Assembly (NCBI GenBank): GCA_964455375.1
Contig: CAYVXE010000006.1
Location: 1-64,000 of the forward strand
DNA length: 64,000 nt
Direction of reading: 5' to 3'
Source of the DNA: CAYVXE01 sp964455375
GTDB taxonomy: Bacteria > Zhuqueibacterota > Zhuqueibacteria > Oceanimicrobiales > Oceanimicrobiaceae
The translations under genes were made by a program, and so were the position numbers. Below, one piece after another: positions 9,694-19,840 of the stretch. Position 1 is the stretch's first letter, and every line of letters begins with the position of its first letter. The notes beneath the pieces are model-generated. The model was not told where the DNA came from, searched no databases, and saw nothing but the letters and a program-made list of their open reading frames with translations.

Positions 9694-11088
9694 TCACCCG
9701 ATAAAGTAAAGCCAGACCATTCCTACGATTACAGCAAGAACGACGCTCAACTGCACATCTCGCCGCCGCCAGGAGAGATTCGATGCATTTCCCGGCAAGT
9801 GTACGGTTGCTTCACCCGATGTTGCAAATGTTAGCCCGGCCAGTTTCGTATCCGTGGGCGCGGTAGAAGTAAAGCTAACAGCGATCAAAATGACCAAACA
9901 AACGATAAACAAAATGATTGCGAAGTGCAGAAAATTTATGGTCGCATAGTCATAAAAAAGACCGCTCAAAGAATCCTTATTCAGTTCAGCAAGAAGACGA
10001 ATCATCCCCAGAACAAAACCGCTGATGAGTGACGCAATCGCCCCCCTTGCATTTACCCGTTTCCAGAAAATTCCCACCAGAAAAACAGCCGCAATGGGTG
10101 GTGAAATATACGCCTGAACACTTTGCAGATATTGATAAAGTTGCCCTGAAATATGTTTCATCATGGGTATCCATAGCAGTCCAAAGCCAACCAGCACGGC
10201 GGTTGCTATTTGGCCAACCATGACCAGTCGTTTCTCAGATGCACCGGGATGCAGTTTCTTGTAAACATCCCAGGTGATCAGAGTTGAACAGGAATTAAAA
10301 ACAGAAGAAAGCGAACTCATTAAAGCGGCCAATAATCCGGCAATGACGACACCCCGCAGACCCACTGGTAGCAGGAAGGCAATTAGTTTGGGAAGCGCCT
10401 GATCCGGTTGGGATAAATCCAACCTGCCTGTTTGCGACAATGCATAAGCGATGACGCCGGGGATGACAAAAATAAATAACGGCAACACTTTCAGAAACCC
10501 ACCGAAGATCGTACCACGGCGGGCATTATCTATGTTGTTTGCTGAAAGAACCCGCTGCACGATAAACTGATCCGTGCACCAATACCAAACGCCAAGAATG
10601 GGCGCTCCGAACAGAATTCCGGTCCACGGAAAATCAGGGTCGGAAATCGGCTGCCACATATTAAAAAAACTGCTGCCGGCAGTATGGTAAAGAGCTCCCC
10701 ACCCGCCCACCTCTGCCAGCCCGATGACGGTTACCATAATTGAACCACCTATGAGCACAAACATCTGCAACATGTCGGTGTAAAGGACTGCCCGCAAACC
10801 GCCTAAGACCGTGTAAAGGCCGGTTGCAATCACAACGATCAATGCCCCTGTCCAGAAATCAATTCCCATGAGCGATTCGAAGACGATTCCACCGGCGGCN
10901 NNNNNNNNNNNNNNNNNNNNNNNNNNNNNNNNNNNNNNNNNNNNNNNNNNNNNNNNNNNNNNNNNNNNNNNNNNNNNNNNNNNNNNNNNNNNNNNNNNNG
11001 ATTTTTCTTTTTTTGTTGCCCAGTAGGCTGTGCCGAAAACCAGTAGGAAATAAAGTCCAATGAGAATCCAGTCCAAACGACCCAGCAT
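9694..11088 (-). CDS. Sodium:solute symporter (SSS), interrupted by gap
   Basis: SGLT-type Na+-coupled transporter of the inner membrane. The N-terminal helix (LIGLYFLLVFGTAYWA) ends just before a 100-N gap. Sequence resumes at GGIVFESLMGIDFWTGALIV, a hallmark of the family, and continues through the remaining helices to the C-terminus. Compared with family members, roughly 110-120 residues should lie between the two pieces, so the gap hides about 350 bp, not 100. The frame through the Ns is therefore coincidental. The ATG at 11088 has AGGAG 11 nt upstream. It lies between two amylase genes, which suggests sugar (glucose or maltodextrin) uptake; substrate is inference. Confidence 0.85.
   Translation of the reverse strand: MLGRLDWILIGLYFLLVFGTAYWATKKEKXXXXXXXXXXXXXXXXXXXXXXXXXXXXXXXXXXAAGGIVFESLMGIDFWTGALIVVIATGLYTVLGGLRAVLYTDMLQMFVLIGGSIMVTVIGLAEVGGWGALYHTAGSSFFNMWQPISDPDFPWTGILFGAPILGVWYWCTDQFIVQRVLSANNIDNARRGTIFGGFLKVLPLFIFVIPGVIAYALSQTGRLDLSQPDQALPKLIAFLLPVGLRGVVIAGLLAALMSSLSSVFNSCSTLITWDVYKKLHPGASEKRLVMVGQIATAVLVGFGLLWIPMMKHISGQLYQYLQSVQAYISPPIAAVFLVGIFWKRVNARGAIASLISGFVLGMIRLLAELNKDSLSGLFYDYATINFLHFAIILFIVCLVILIAVSFTSTAPTDTKLAGLTFATSGEATVHLPGNASNLSWRRRDVQLSVVLAVIVGMVWLYFIG
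10900..10999. other. Assembly gap (100 N) inside a symporter gene
   Basis: Exactly 100 Ns. Unlike the other two gaps, the flanks are not duplicated, so real sequence is missing. Family comparison suggests around 350 bp is absent. Confidence 0.95.
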
Positions 11089-11155
11089 CTCAATACACAC
11101 TCCTGTTTAAATTAGAATTTGTCCCGTTGTCGCATCGTTTACCGCAACCTGACCT

Positions 11156-13579
11156 TCATAATATTCGATAAATTTTTTCCCCTAAAGATGGTATCGTCAC
11201 AACAAGAACATTATTTTGAATCCTGGCCTCGTCTCCGGATAATAGATCCCGTGCACGGTTTGCATGATAAACCTGGGGAATCCTAATTTCCAAATCTTGT
11301 GACCTGTTACTTTTATTCAGGACTACGAGAATTCGCTCATGCATATCCGTTCGCAAGTAAACAAAACAGTTTTCATTTGCCAATAAAGTCTGAAAATCGC
11401 CGTAGCGTAAAGCGGAATGTTTTCTGCGCAGGTGGATCAGTTTGCTCACATCCCGCAACATCTTTTTTTCAGGTTTTTGCAACGCATCCCCAAAGCGCAT
11501 CATCCGTCGATTGTCGGGGTCAGCAGCGCCGGTCATGCCGATTTCATCCCCGTAATAAATAGTCGGGATACCCGGAATCGTCAGTAAATAAGTCAGATAC
11601 AGTTTTTCTTTCTCGTAACTTGTAGCATGATCAACCCGCGGTGGATTTGTCCAACCGATCTCTATCGACTCACTGCTATTTAACATAATATCATTATCGG
11701 CATAGGCCATATAACGCACTTTATCGTGACTATCCATGATGTTCCCCATGAGGTTATTCACCCCGTAAACGGCGAATGCTTTCTGCAATTCCTTATCCAG
11801 AATAGAAAAACTAACCTCTGGATGTAAAAACACATACAAAGCTGTGTCGTACAAGTTGAAATTAAACTGTGCGTTTAATTGGCCGTTATTTACATAAGAG
11901 CGAATGAGTCTGTAACTGCCAAATGTTTCCCCTATTTGATAAAGTCGACGATTTTCCGGAATTTCGATTTGCTGTTTCATCTTTCTCGTTAATGTGCGCC
12001 AAAATTTATTGGGAACATGTTTCACCGCATCGTGCCGGAAGCCGTCGGCACCGATCTGCTTTATCCACCAAACTGCATTATCCGTCATAGTTTCAAGCGC
12101 TTCTTCCGAGCCCAAATAATCAAAGGAGGGTAAGTATGGTTCGAACCAGGTCGTCAGACGGTGTTCATCCCAGAGTCGTAAATTTTTCCGGCCATCCGGC
12201 AACTCAAGCGTACCAAACCAATCCCGGTGATCTCTAAAAAACGGATGCTCCTTGTGCACATGGTTGGCCGTAAAGTCGAGAAGAACTTTCATGCTATGTT
12301 CGTGAGCGGTTTTCACGACCATTTTGAGTAAATCCATATCGCCAAAATGTTCTTCTACCTTCTCAGAAGATGTCGGCCAGTAGCCATGATAAGCTGAATA
12401 GTAACGATGCGGCGGCGGGTACTCCCGAAAGGCGTGATTCGTGTTTTGATTCACCGGAAACAACCAGAACGTATTCACACCAAGTGAATCAAAGTAACCC
12501 TCGTGCAATTTTGTTAGAATCCCTTGCAGATCACCACCCATATAATTTACTTTAGGAGAAAGGGAGTCATGCACAACGGGAACACTGTTGCTTTTATCGC
12601 CGTCGTAAAAGCGGTCAATCATGAGAGAATAAATAATTGCATCCTGCCAGTTGAATTTATTTATCTTACCGGACGGAACGCCATCTTCAAGAAAGACGGT
12701 TTGCAGGTTTGATACAAGTCCGTTCCGGCTAACAACCAACCGGACAGGGGTAAAACCGTTTAGCTGGCCTCTTGGTAATTTTACGTTAATTTGGTCATTT
12801 TTAATCATTATCCATGTGTCAGGCAATTTCTTATTGCCCAATAAAACACGGATATCCGACCTCTTTAAATATCCGGAATCGTTTTCTTCTGTGTACACAA
12901 ACGTCAGAATAACGTCCTTCTCACCAATCACATAGCCTGCATTATGAAGAAATGTTTTTTGGGTGTGACGCCGTGGAATAAGTACGACAGAATTAAAACT
13001 ACCGAAACCGTTATCTACTTTATGAGGATTTTGGGGATCCCAGATTTCTTTCCTGTCGATGACAAACTGATAGAGATACTGTCCCGGATCCAATTCAAGC
13101 TCAATTTCATAAATACCGTCACCATCGTTATCCTGCATGGGAAGACCGTTGCGGTTCCAGTCGTTGAACGTTCCCATAATGTTCATTCTCTGCCGCGGTT
13201 TTGAAGTCGGTTTGAAGGTAAAAACATGCTTTTGTTTGATGCGGGAAAAAACAGGAATAGCGTAGGTTTCTCCAATTAACTTAAACTGCAAAAGTGCATA
13301 GCCTTCAAAAGAAGGATGCGCTCGTAATATCAGCTCACCATTTTCCTGTTCGTAACGAACGTCAAGTTGTGGGTTTGTCAAAAATTGTAAAGGATAGGTG
13401 CGCGCATAAAACAAATCACTGATGAGCAACGTATCGTTTTGGCCGGCGGTTATAACGACCGGCTCGATCAAATCCCTGATTTCACTCCTCTCTTTTTGCT
13501 TACAGGCAAAGAGACCGGACAAAATGAATACGAAAATGATTAATTTACGAAACAGACTTACCGAATTTATGATCGCCAT
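11156..13579 (-). CDS. GH13 alpha-glucan hydrolase, lipoprotein
   Basis: About 807 residues from the preferred ATG. A signal peptide ends in the lipobox GLFAC, so it should be anchored in an outer or inner membrane leaflet. Next come an N-terminal beta domain, a CBM48/E-set domain (NIMGTFNDWNRNG, near residue 140) and a further beta domain, then the GH13 barrel. Numbered from the longer open frame, region I is DFTANH (441-446), the nucleophile is D523 (GFRHD), the acid E557 (IGETF) and the third carboxylate pair H624-D625 (DSHD). The layout fits neopullulanase/cyclomaltodextrinase-like enzymes. The ATG is 10 nt after the upstream symporter stop, with AAGG and GGGAG nearby, so the two genes are co-transcribed. 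Confidence 0.88.
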   Translation of the reverse strand: MAIINSVSLFRKLIIFVFILSGLFACKQKERSEIRDLIEPVVITAGQNDTLLISDLFYARTYPLQFLTNPQLDVRYEQENGELILRAHPSFEGYALLQFKLIGETYAIPVFSRIKQKHVFTFKPTSKPRQRMNIMGTFNDWNRNGLPMQDNDGDGIYEIELELDPGQYLYQFVIDRKEIWDPQNPHKVDNGFGSFNSVVLIPRRHTQKTFLHNAGYVIGEKDVILTFVYTEENDSGYLKRSDIRVLLGNKKLPDTWIMIKNDQINVKLPRGQLNGFTPVRLVVSRNGLVSNLQTVFLEDGVPSGKINKFNWQDAIIYSLMIDRFYDGDKSNSVPVVHDSLSPKVNYMGGDLQGILTKLHEGYFDSLGVNTFWLFPVNQNTNHAFREYPPPHRYYSAYHGYWPTSSEKVEEHFGDMDLLKMVVKTAHEHSMKVLLDFTANHVHKEHPFFRDHRDWFGTLELPDGRKNLRLWDEHRLTTWFEPYLPSFDYLGSEEALETMTDNAVWWIKQIGADGFRHDAVKHVPNKFWRTLTRKMKQQIEIPENRRLYQIGETFGSYRLIRSYVNNGQLNAQFNFNLYDTALYVFLHPEVSFSILDKELQKAFAVYGVNNLMGNIMDSHDKVRYMAYADNDIMLNSSESIEIGWTNPPRVDHATSYEKEKLYLTYLLTIPGIPTIYYGDEIGMTGAADPDNRRMMRFGDALQKPEKKMLRDVSKLIHLRRKHSALRYGDFQTLLANENCFVYLRTDMHERILVVLNKSNRSQDLEIRIPQVYHANRARDLLSGDEARIQNNVLVVTIPSLGEKIYRIL

Positions 13580-13589
13580 TCTCCCTGCC

Positions 13590-15401
13590 TTAATCAACTT
13601 TGACTTCAGTGGACAGGTGTCTGAACCAGGTAAAGTACAAACCCACTGAAAGGCAGACCAGAATTAATAGCAACCAGGCAAACTGATCCCAACTTTTCAT
13701 AATAATCGTCATTCCGGTTAGAAACAGAACAACCTGCCAGGGTACGGCGAAAACGGTCGCAAGCTTATCCCGGCGGTTCTCCCGGTTTATCTGGGTCAGG
13801 ATCTCAGGCGAAAATTTCTTTTTTACCGGTCCCCAGAAACCAAAGGGACGTGTTTTTTTATAGAATTCAAATAAAACTTTTTCATCTGTTGGCTTAGTGA
13901 GATACGTGCCGATGACCATTCCAATAAGTGAGGACAGGGTCGCGGCAATAAAAGCAAAATATTCCGGAATATCTGGTGCAACCATTCTTTGAATGACGGC
14001 CGCCACCATGCCAGCTACAGTTCCGGCTGCAAAGCCATATCCATTCATACGCCACCAGTACCACCTTGCCAGCGTCGGAATGAGCAAACCGGCGCCGAGA
14101 CTTGAGGTAATCCATCCCCAGATTTCATTGATATTCTTAATCGCCAGCATAAACAACAAACCAAGCACCACCAGAATAACCGATGCCCAGCGGCTGTGTA
14201 ACATCAATTTCTTTGAAGTCGCTTTTGGATTGATATAGGTTTGATAAATATCCTTCACCCAGTAGGCCGCGCCTGCATTGACCGTGGAGTCAAATGTCGA
14301 CATGGCCGCAGCCATGAGTCCTGCCACCAAAATCCCCTTGACGCCAATAGGAACCAATTTGTCGATCACGATGGGCAACACCGCTTCCGGGTCCTGGATG
14401 ACACCCTGTTGTGTCCCAAAAACAACTCCCATAATAGCAATTGCCATAATGAACGGCCAGCGAAAGGCCAGAAGTGCCGTCCAAAACAATGAAAGCAGAC
14501 CCGATTCACGATCGCTACGGGAGGCAAAGAATCGTTGAATCATATATTGGCTGGTTCCACCGCTGCCCTCAATGATTACTTTAATTAAATAAAATAGAAT
14601 AGCGACACCGAACAGATTGTAAATGGAATACGATGTTTCAGCACCGAAATGCCATTGCCAGGGCGGTATAATGCTGGTCCAGGCCTCCTTCGTTGTTTGA
14701 ATTGCCTGAAACCCGCCCGCGCGTAATGGTACGGAAACCATGAATGTATCAGGTAAATGGAACTGCATCATAGCCATCACGCAGATATAAATAATCGTTC
14801 CGAAAATGAGAACGCCCTGAAAAACATCCGTCCAGACGACACCGTACAAGCCGCTGGCCACAGTGTAAATCATAGCCAGAACAATCATTAAAGTGGCTGC
14901 CCAAAATTGTGAAGTCAATCCCCAAAACGCCGGTATGCCAAGGAACTGACCGACGAATTTACCAGAACCAATGGCAAAATAGGTAATCATAGCAATGGTT
15001 ACAATAATAATTGAAATGGCAGCAATGATGCGAGCCACATCGCCGTCTTTTTCCTTACCAAATCGGAAATGCATCCACTCAGCAAGCGTCATGACCTGGG
15101 CACGACGGTTCCACTTGCCCTGAAAAATCATCAGAAAAGCCATGATCAACGTGACGCCACCACGAATTTCGACGAAGAAACCGCTGGCTCCCATGGCAAA
15201 AATAAACGCCGTGTTGATCATCGTCCCGCTGACATCTAAATTTGAGGCCATACCGGAAGCACCAAGCACCCACCAGGGCAAATTTCGATTCCCGAGAAAA
15301 TAGGAGTCGATACCCTTTGAGGCTTTCCTCTGTACAATCAACCCTACGATGACCATGGCAACGATATAAACAGCCACGATTGCATAATCTAAAAACGCCA
15401 T
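13590..15401 (-). CDS. Sodium:solute symporter (SSS family)
   Basis: A 603-residue polytopic inner-membrane protein with many hydrophobic helices. The N-terminus LDYAIVAVYIVAMVIVGL and the internal GTSQYMIQRFFA and AAMSTFDSTVNAGA segments are typical of SSS transporters. These couple solute entry to a sodium gradient. A GGGAGG site precedes the ATG. Immediately downstream lies a GH13 lipoprotein gene, so imported glucose, maltose or short maltodextrins are reasonable substrates, though sequence does not specify this. It is one of two SSS genes in the starch locus and is intact, unlike the other. Confidence 0.9.
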   Translation of the reverse strand: MAFLDYAIVAVYIVAMVIVGLIVQRKASKGIDSYFLGNRNLPWWVLGASGMASNLDVSGTMINTAFIFAMGASGFFVEIRGGVTLIMAFLMIFQGKWNRRAQVMTLAEWMHFRFGKEKDGDVARIIAAISIIIVTIAMITYFAIGSGKFVGQFLGIPAFWGLTSQFWAATLMIVLAMIYTVASGLYGVVWTDVFQGVLIFGTIIYICVMAMMQFHLPDTFMVSVPLRAGGFQAIQTTKEAWTSIIPPWQWHFGAETSYSIYNLFGVAILFYLIKVIIEGSGGTSQYMIQRFFASRSDRESGLLSLFWTALLAFRWPFIMAIAIMGVVFGTQQGVIQDPEAVLPIVIDKLVPIGVKGILVAGLMAAAMSTFDSTVNAGAAYWVKDIYQTYINPKATSKKLMLHSRWASVILVVLGLLFMLAIKNINEIWGWITSSLGAGLLIPTLARWYWWRMNGYGFAAGTVAGMVAAVIQRMVAPDIPEYFAFIAATLSSLIGMVIGTYLTKPTDEKVLFEFYKKTRPFGFWGPVKKKFSPEILTQINRENRRDKLATVFAVPWQVVLFLTGMTIIMKSWDQFAWLLLILVCLSVGLYFTWFRHLSTEVKVD

Positions 15402-15482
15402 ATTCCCTCCCTAATTCTATAAGAAACAACTGAACTTTTGCAAGACAGCGATTGACCTAAACCCATTACTGAAATCACATAG

Positions 15483-17474
15483 TTACAAATTCTCCAGTTG
15501 TCGTTTAAGGTCGGCCGCACCTGGAAATCCAGGTTTGATTCTTTCCAGCTTTTTTAAGTTTTTTTTCGCTAAATCGTATTGATGATTTAACGCGTACGCA
15601 CCACTTAAATTATAAAGTAACTGAGCATCTTCCGGAGCTTTCTTTACAGCACTCACCAAGAATGGGATGGATTTTTTGATCTGTCCCATATCGAGGTAAA
15701 TTTGTCCCAACCACTTTGTGGCATAAGCAGTTTCCTCAAATTTAAGTGATTGCTGTAAAAAAGGAATTGACTGCTTTAATTTACGTGCCTCGATGAGCAT
15801 TTTTGCGGCATATAAATACGGCGACACATTATATGGTGTCGAGCAAATTAGCGCTTTGTATTCTTCAAGTGCTTTATGATACTCCCCCCCGCTTTCAAAA
15901 AATTCTGCCAGTTTTACATGTGCTCGCTCAAGATTCATACTGTCAAACCGCCATGCTTCCCACGCAAGCGAATCAATTTGGGTTTTGGGCACATAGCCCA
16001 CAAGTGCACGATTTGGAACAGATTTAGGCTTGAATGGCCAACCACCTTTTAATATCCGTATTCGCAAATCGCAAAACGCTTTATCTAAAGCAGTAAACCC
16101 CCAATTTTCTCGATATAAGGAAGCAGGCTTTATAAAACTTGAATCCCAATTGGCAGAAATAAATTTTTCACGCTGCATCGTATCATAAAACGCATCAGCC
16201 ATAACGAAATAACCGTCAACATTGGGATGCAAATGCTCCAGGATCAAATTATGGCCAATAAATCCATGCGGAGACTTCTCTTCAAAATAGCGTTTCATCG
16301 GTACGACCGGCACATGAAATTCCTCAGAAACTTTGTGGATAATATGGTTAAAATCTTCGGTCGCTCTGAATCGCAAAGCATCCAGGTCTTTTGCCCGGTA
16401 ATAGAGTTCTTTTGCCTCCAGGAATTCCCCTTCTTTCTCACGATCAACAGCTTGTTTCATAATCGTTTTTGCAGCAGGTAAACTGTCGGATGCAACTGAA
16501 ATAAACGGCTGAATATCGTGAATATTACTGACCAGCTCACTTGTCATGATATCTAAACCTGCGGCTTCCGCCTTAGAAAGGATATCACGTAAATTTCCTT
16601 CAAATTGATTTCTGCCTAATTTATACAGCGGGCTGCCATATAGGATCGTTTGTTCGCTAACCATTCTCTCCATCAAAGTGGCAGAGGGATTACTGACATC
16701 ACCTTTAAACAGTAGGTGCGATATCCACTTTCGCGAAACGCCAATCCAATTTCTTAAAAGAATAAAGAACTTAAATCGCTGTAACCTCAGATAAACTTTT
16801 ATGAAACCACGGAATTTACCCAGAGACTCACTCGAAGCTGCCCCCAACGCACCATAGAATTCGTTATGTCCGGCGTAAATTAATATTGCATCCGCTTGCT
16901 TCTCAATAATTTCATCCATAAAATCCAATAATGTGTAGCTGTTAATCGCGGTCATCGCCGTATTAATCACTTCGATATTTTTGTCCGGGAACGTATCTGC
17001 TAACCTCTTTTGCAAAATCCTTGGAAACATAATGTTATTTCCGTAAGGATACCCTGCTGTTGTGGACCCTCCCAAAACAAAGATTCGATACCCGTTGTCC
17101 GGTTTTTGTTTTAGAAACAGATCATTGGGCGGATCGGGAATGGTATTTTGCATGAAAAAATAACGGCGTCCCACATGTGGATTACACATATAATAGTTTG
17201 CATAATCACCATGCGCCGGGATAAACAGCTTCGTATTGCCATCATAATTTGCAAGGCGTAATCCGGTTTCCAGTAAAATGAAAAAGAGCGCCGGTATCAG
17301 AATAGCGATTAGGGTAAACAATTTTCGTTTCGGCACATTTGTTTGAGTTCTGATACGCTTAATCGCAGCTCTGACATCAGCCTCATCCGCACCGGTGGCT
17401 TTGGCTATTTTCCTTGCCGAAAGCGTGTTGATATTGCTGCGGATAAATTGCGTTTGTTTTTCTGATAATGACAT
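15483..17474 (-). CDS. Membrane protein: HTH-like N-terminus, SGNH hydrolase, TPR
   Basis: About 663 residues from the ATG at 17474. Order: a short helical segment with helix-turn-helix spacing (residues 12-42, SARKIAKATGADEADV), a single transmembrane helix (about 51-72), an SGNH/GDSL hydrolase-like domain with FVLGGST (133-138), a GHNE block III (202-205) and HLHPNVDGY near 395, then several TPR-like repeats (about 510-663). The catalytic domain would be periplasmic if the N-terminus is cytoplasmic. SGNH enzymes act as esterases or deacetylases; the substrate here is unknown. It follows the terminator of the sorted starch-locus protein and precedes the symporter by 81 nt. The HTH reading is tentative. 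Confidence 0.75.
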   Translation of the reverse strand: MSLSEKQTQFIRSNINTLSARKIAKATGADEADVRAAIKRIRTQTNVPKRKLFTLIAILIPALFFILLETGLRLANYDGNTKLFIPAHGDYANYYMCNPHVGRRYFFMQNTIPDPPNDLFLKQKPDNGYRIFVLGGSTTAGYPYGNNIMFPRILQKRLADTFPDKNIEVINTAMTAINSYTLLDFMDEIIEKQADAILIYAGHNEFYGALGAASSESLGKFRGFIKVYLRLQRFKFFILLRNWIGVSRKWISHLLFKGDVSNPSATLMERMVSEQTILYGSPLYKLGRNQFEGNLRDILSKAEAAGLDIMTSELVSNIHDIQPFISVASDSLPAAKTIMKQAVDREKEGEFLEAKELYYRAKDLDALRFRATEDFNHIIHKVSEEFHVPVVPMKRYFEEKSPHGFIGHNLILEHLHPNVDGYFVMADAFYDTMQREKFISANWDSSFIKPASLYRENWGFTALDKAFCDLRIRILKGGWPFKPKSVPNRALVGYVPKTQIDSLAWEAWRFDSMNLERAHVKLAEFFESGGEYHKALEEYKALICSTPYNVSPYLYAAKMLIEARKLKQSIPFLQQSLKFEETAYATKWLGQIYLDMGQIKKSIPFLVSAVKKAPEDAQLLYNLSGAYALNHQYDLAKKNLKKLERIKPGFPGAADLKRQLENL

Positions 17475-17507
17475 ACTTATAAACTTACACAAAAAAATTA
17501 TTGATTG

Positions 17508-17540
17508 AAAAAGGCATGAACCCTAAGCCCATGCCTTTTT
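17508..17540 (-). terminator. Strong intrinsic terminator
   Basis: Perfect 11-bp stem (AAAAAGGCATG on one arm, its complement on the other) with an 11-nt loop. On the minus strand it ends in a T-tract, 35 nt after the stop of the repeat-containing sorted protein. The flanking A and T runs could let it work in both directions. It divides the LacI-led block from the SGNH/symporter block. Confidence 0.85.
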
Positions 17541-17574
17541 CTATACGCTAAAACTGTGGTTACTAACGGGGTGA

Positions 17575-19692
17575 TTATTTTACGAAAGCCATTTTACGAA
17601 TTTTGGTGAAATTACCGGCTTTCATTTTGACAAAATACACACCTGATGATACAAGACGTCCCGCATCATTGTGGCCAGACCATTGAATGGCGTAATTTCC
17701 GCTGGGTTGCTGTTTATCTACCAAAGTGCGCACAAGCTGTCCCATCAAATTGTACACTTTAATTTCTACCTGTGATGCCTGTGCTACTCTGTACTGAATA
17801 TTCGTTTCAGGATTAAACGGATTCGGATAGTTTTGCGCCAGAGCAAAACGATCGGGTAGATTGTCACCACGGTCTGCTACACTGGTAGGTTGGGTTAAGT
17901 CCGGTGGTGTCTCCACAGTTAATGGTGCCGTTGGTGCACCTTCCAGCCAATCCATTGTTGGCAGATTAAATACAGATGGCCATGTGGTTGAACCATCAGC
18001 AGCGACATCCGTTGGATGAATGAACTGATAGTACCGTCGACCTCTGTCAAAGCCACTTCCATTGGTGACAAAACCATTGGCGGTTGTTCCATACGCTATG
18101 ACATAACCTAATTGATACCAGCCCGGACCGCTAATATTCCAGGTGCCGGAATAAACCATATCGCCATCGTCATCCTTCAATTGAACCACACGGGCCTTGG
18201 CGTCACCAACTTCAAATCCCTGCGTCACAGCCAGCAAAGAACCATCCATCTGAATGAACACCGAATCTGTCGCAGGATTGAAGAGTGTTCCTGTATTCGC
18301 CACCGGATCCATTGCCGGTGCCATATTGATATTGAACGTCACCGCGACGTCATTGGCAAACCAACCATTTTGCGGTACGCTTGCAAAGAACTGACGGTCA
18401 AAACCGAAATCACCTTCCGGCGCTTGTTGTGCTTGATTACCATAAACAAAAATACGGTTTCCACCACCGGCCGCAGAAGGCTCTTCCCAGCCGTTATCCA
18501 AAGTTAACATAGGGATGTAGTTCGGACTTGTGGGGTCAACCCGTGTAGAATCCCAGGTCACAAAATATTTGTAAGCAATATTAGTTCCCGGAAAACTTGA
18601 AAATGGTTCAACGCCGGTCCATTCCTGCAGCAACGGCTCAAAATTTAAATCGATGAAATCGTTTGGCCTGCTCCAGCCTTTAGCTCCGATAACCGCGATT
18701 TGATCTCCGAGACCACGATCAAACAAGCCGATACCTTCAAGGGCTTCTGTACTCACGCGAAAGGTGACGTCGGCTGCCACCAGTGTTTTCCCGGTAGTCT
18801 TTTTTCTGTCAAAATTAACCCAATGTAACGTCGTATCCATTGAACCGGTAATCAGGCTCGTTGTGTAGGTAAAATTACGGTTGCCACCGCTTTCCCAGTC
18901 AATATTTCCACTAGTTTCTATAAAGAATTTATAATTTTGCACACTACCTGCCGTTACCGAATCTTTCGGGATATAGGCCACGCCGGACCAGAAAGACCCA
19001 TCATTGACGGAATTGGCTTCGCGGGAAAGAACAACATTGGTTGTGCCCCAGTTTATAACACCACCTGAAGTACCATCATCTCCACGTACACCCACCGGAC
19101 CATTTACCGCCGGGTCAAACTGCAATAACTCTGTCACACCACCCATGTTAACGCGGAAATAGATGGCGATAGAATCGGCCTTTGCAGCATACGGACGAAA
19201 ATCTTGATCGACTTTGGCTCCACCAACATTCGGATGATAGAATTGGGTGGGGAGTGTCGTGTCTGTTGCCCCGACGATAAAAGTTCGCGTATCGGTATCA
19301 ATTCCATTAGATGGATTGAACGGCCCTTCCCAACCACCGTCCGGTGAAGTACCATTATCACTATTGAAGCCGGCCCAAAGTTTGTAGCGCAGGGTGTCCC
19401 CAACATTTAGTTCAAAAGTACCAGACCAGTAATCACCGCCGACATTAGTAAAATCAAGATCTGAGGTTGAATTCCAATCAATGATTTTTCCACCAGGTAA
19501 AACCGCACCCGTTTGACCATTTGCTGAACCTCGAATTTCGACAGCACCGTTTTCATTCAAAGTGTCAAGATTCGTTGAAGTGTTCACTACAAAAGTCACA
19601 TTTACAGTCTGTGCGGCAACCGGCATGGTTAATAGGAACATCATAAAAATAACACCTGCCGATCTAATAGTTTTCCATAAATATTTTTGCAT
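17575..19692 (-). CDS. Secreted repeat protein with sorting domain, putative glycan binding
   Basis: A 705-residue exported protein: signal peptide (1-27), four related beta modules opening with VTFVVN, AIYFRVN, VTFRVS and VTFNIN strands (near residues 30, 175, 310 and 450), and a 'NYPNPFNPET' sorting domain at the end. No catalytic motif is visible. The repeats resemble small carbohydrate-binding or E-set modules such as those of SusE/SusF, but this is a structural guess. It is the last gene before a strong terminator in the LacI-led starch block, with AGGAGG before the ATG. A 148-nt spacer separates it from the PorV-like gene, so it may have its own promoter. A surface starch-binding role is inferred from context. 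Confidence 0.78.
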   Translation of the reverse strand: MQKYLWKTIRSAGVIFMMFLLTMPVAAQTVNVTFVVNTSTNLDTLNENGAVEIRGSANGQTGAVLPGGKIIDWNSTSDLDFTNVGGDYWSGTFELNVGDTLRYKLWAGFNSDNGTSPDGGWEGPFNPSNGIDTDTRTFIVGATDTTLPTQFYHPNVGGAKVDQDFRPYAAKADSIAIYFRVNMGGVTELLQFDPAVNGPVGVRGDDGTSGGVINWGTTNVVLSREANSVNDGSFWSGVAYIPKDSVTAGSVQNYKFFIETSGNIDWESGGNRNFTYTTSLITGSMDTTLHWVNFDRKKTTGKTLVAADVTFRVSTEALEGIGLFDRGLGDQIAVIGAKGWSRPNDFIDLNFEPLLQEWTGVEPFSSFPGTNIAYKYFVTWDSTRVDPTSPNYIPMLTLDNGWEEPSAAGGGNRIFVYGNQAQQAPEGDFGFDRQFFASVPQNGWFANDVAVTFNINMAPAMDPVANTGTLFNPATDSVFIQMDGSLLAVTQGFEVGDAKARVVQLKDDDGDMVYSGTWNISGPGWYQLGYVIAYGTTANGFVTNGSGFDRGRRYYQFIHPTDVAADGSTTWPSVFNLPTMDWLEGAPTAPLTVETPPDLTQPTSVADRGDNLPDRFALAQNYPNPFNPETNIQYRVAQASQVEIKVYNLMGQLVRTLVDKQQPSGNYAIQWSGHNDAGRLVSSGVYFVKMKAGNFTKIRKMAFVK

Positions 19693-19840
19693 ATTTACCT
19701 CCTGTTAAGCATTTCAATAAACTGTTAATTAAAAATAAATACGAATAATTTCGTTACTCACCTCCTTCCAAAGGGCTTAATGTTTTTATCACTCGATTCT
19801 TTTTAATGCAAATCCCTAATAAAAACAGGTTAACCGAAAC

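Noticed and set aside
19693..19840. AAGGAGGTGAGTAACG followed by a 10-codon frame upstream of the sorted repeat protein
   Set aside because: A leader peptide is possible, but the ribosome site is too close to the GTG and nothing attenuator-like follows.
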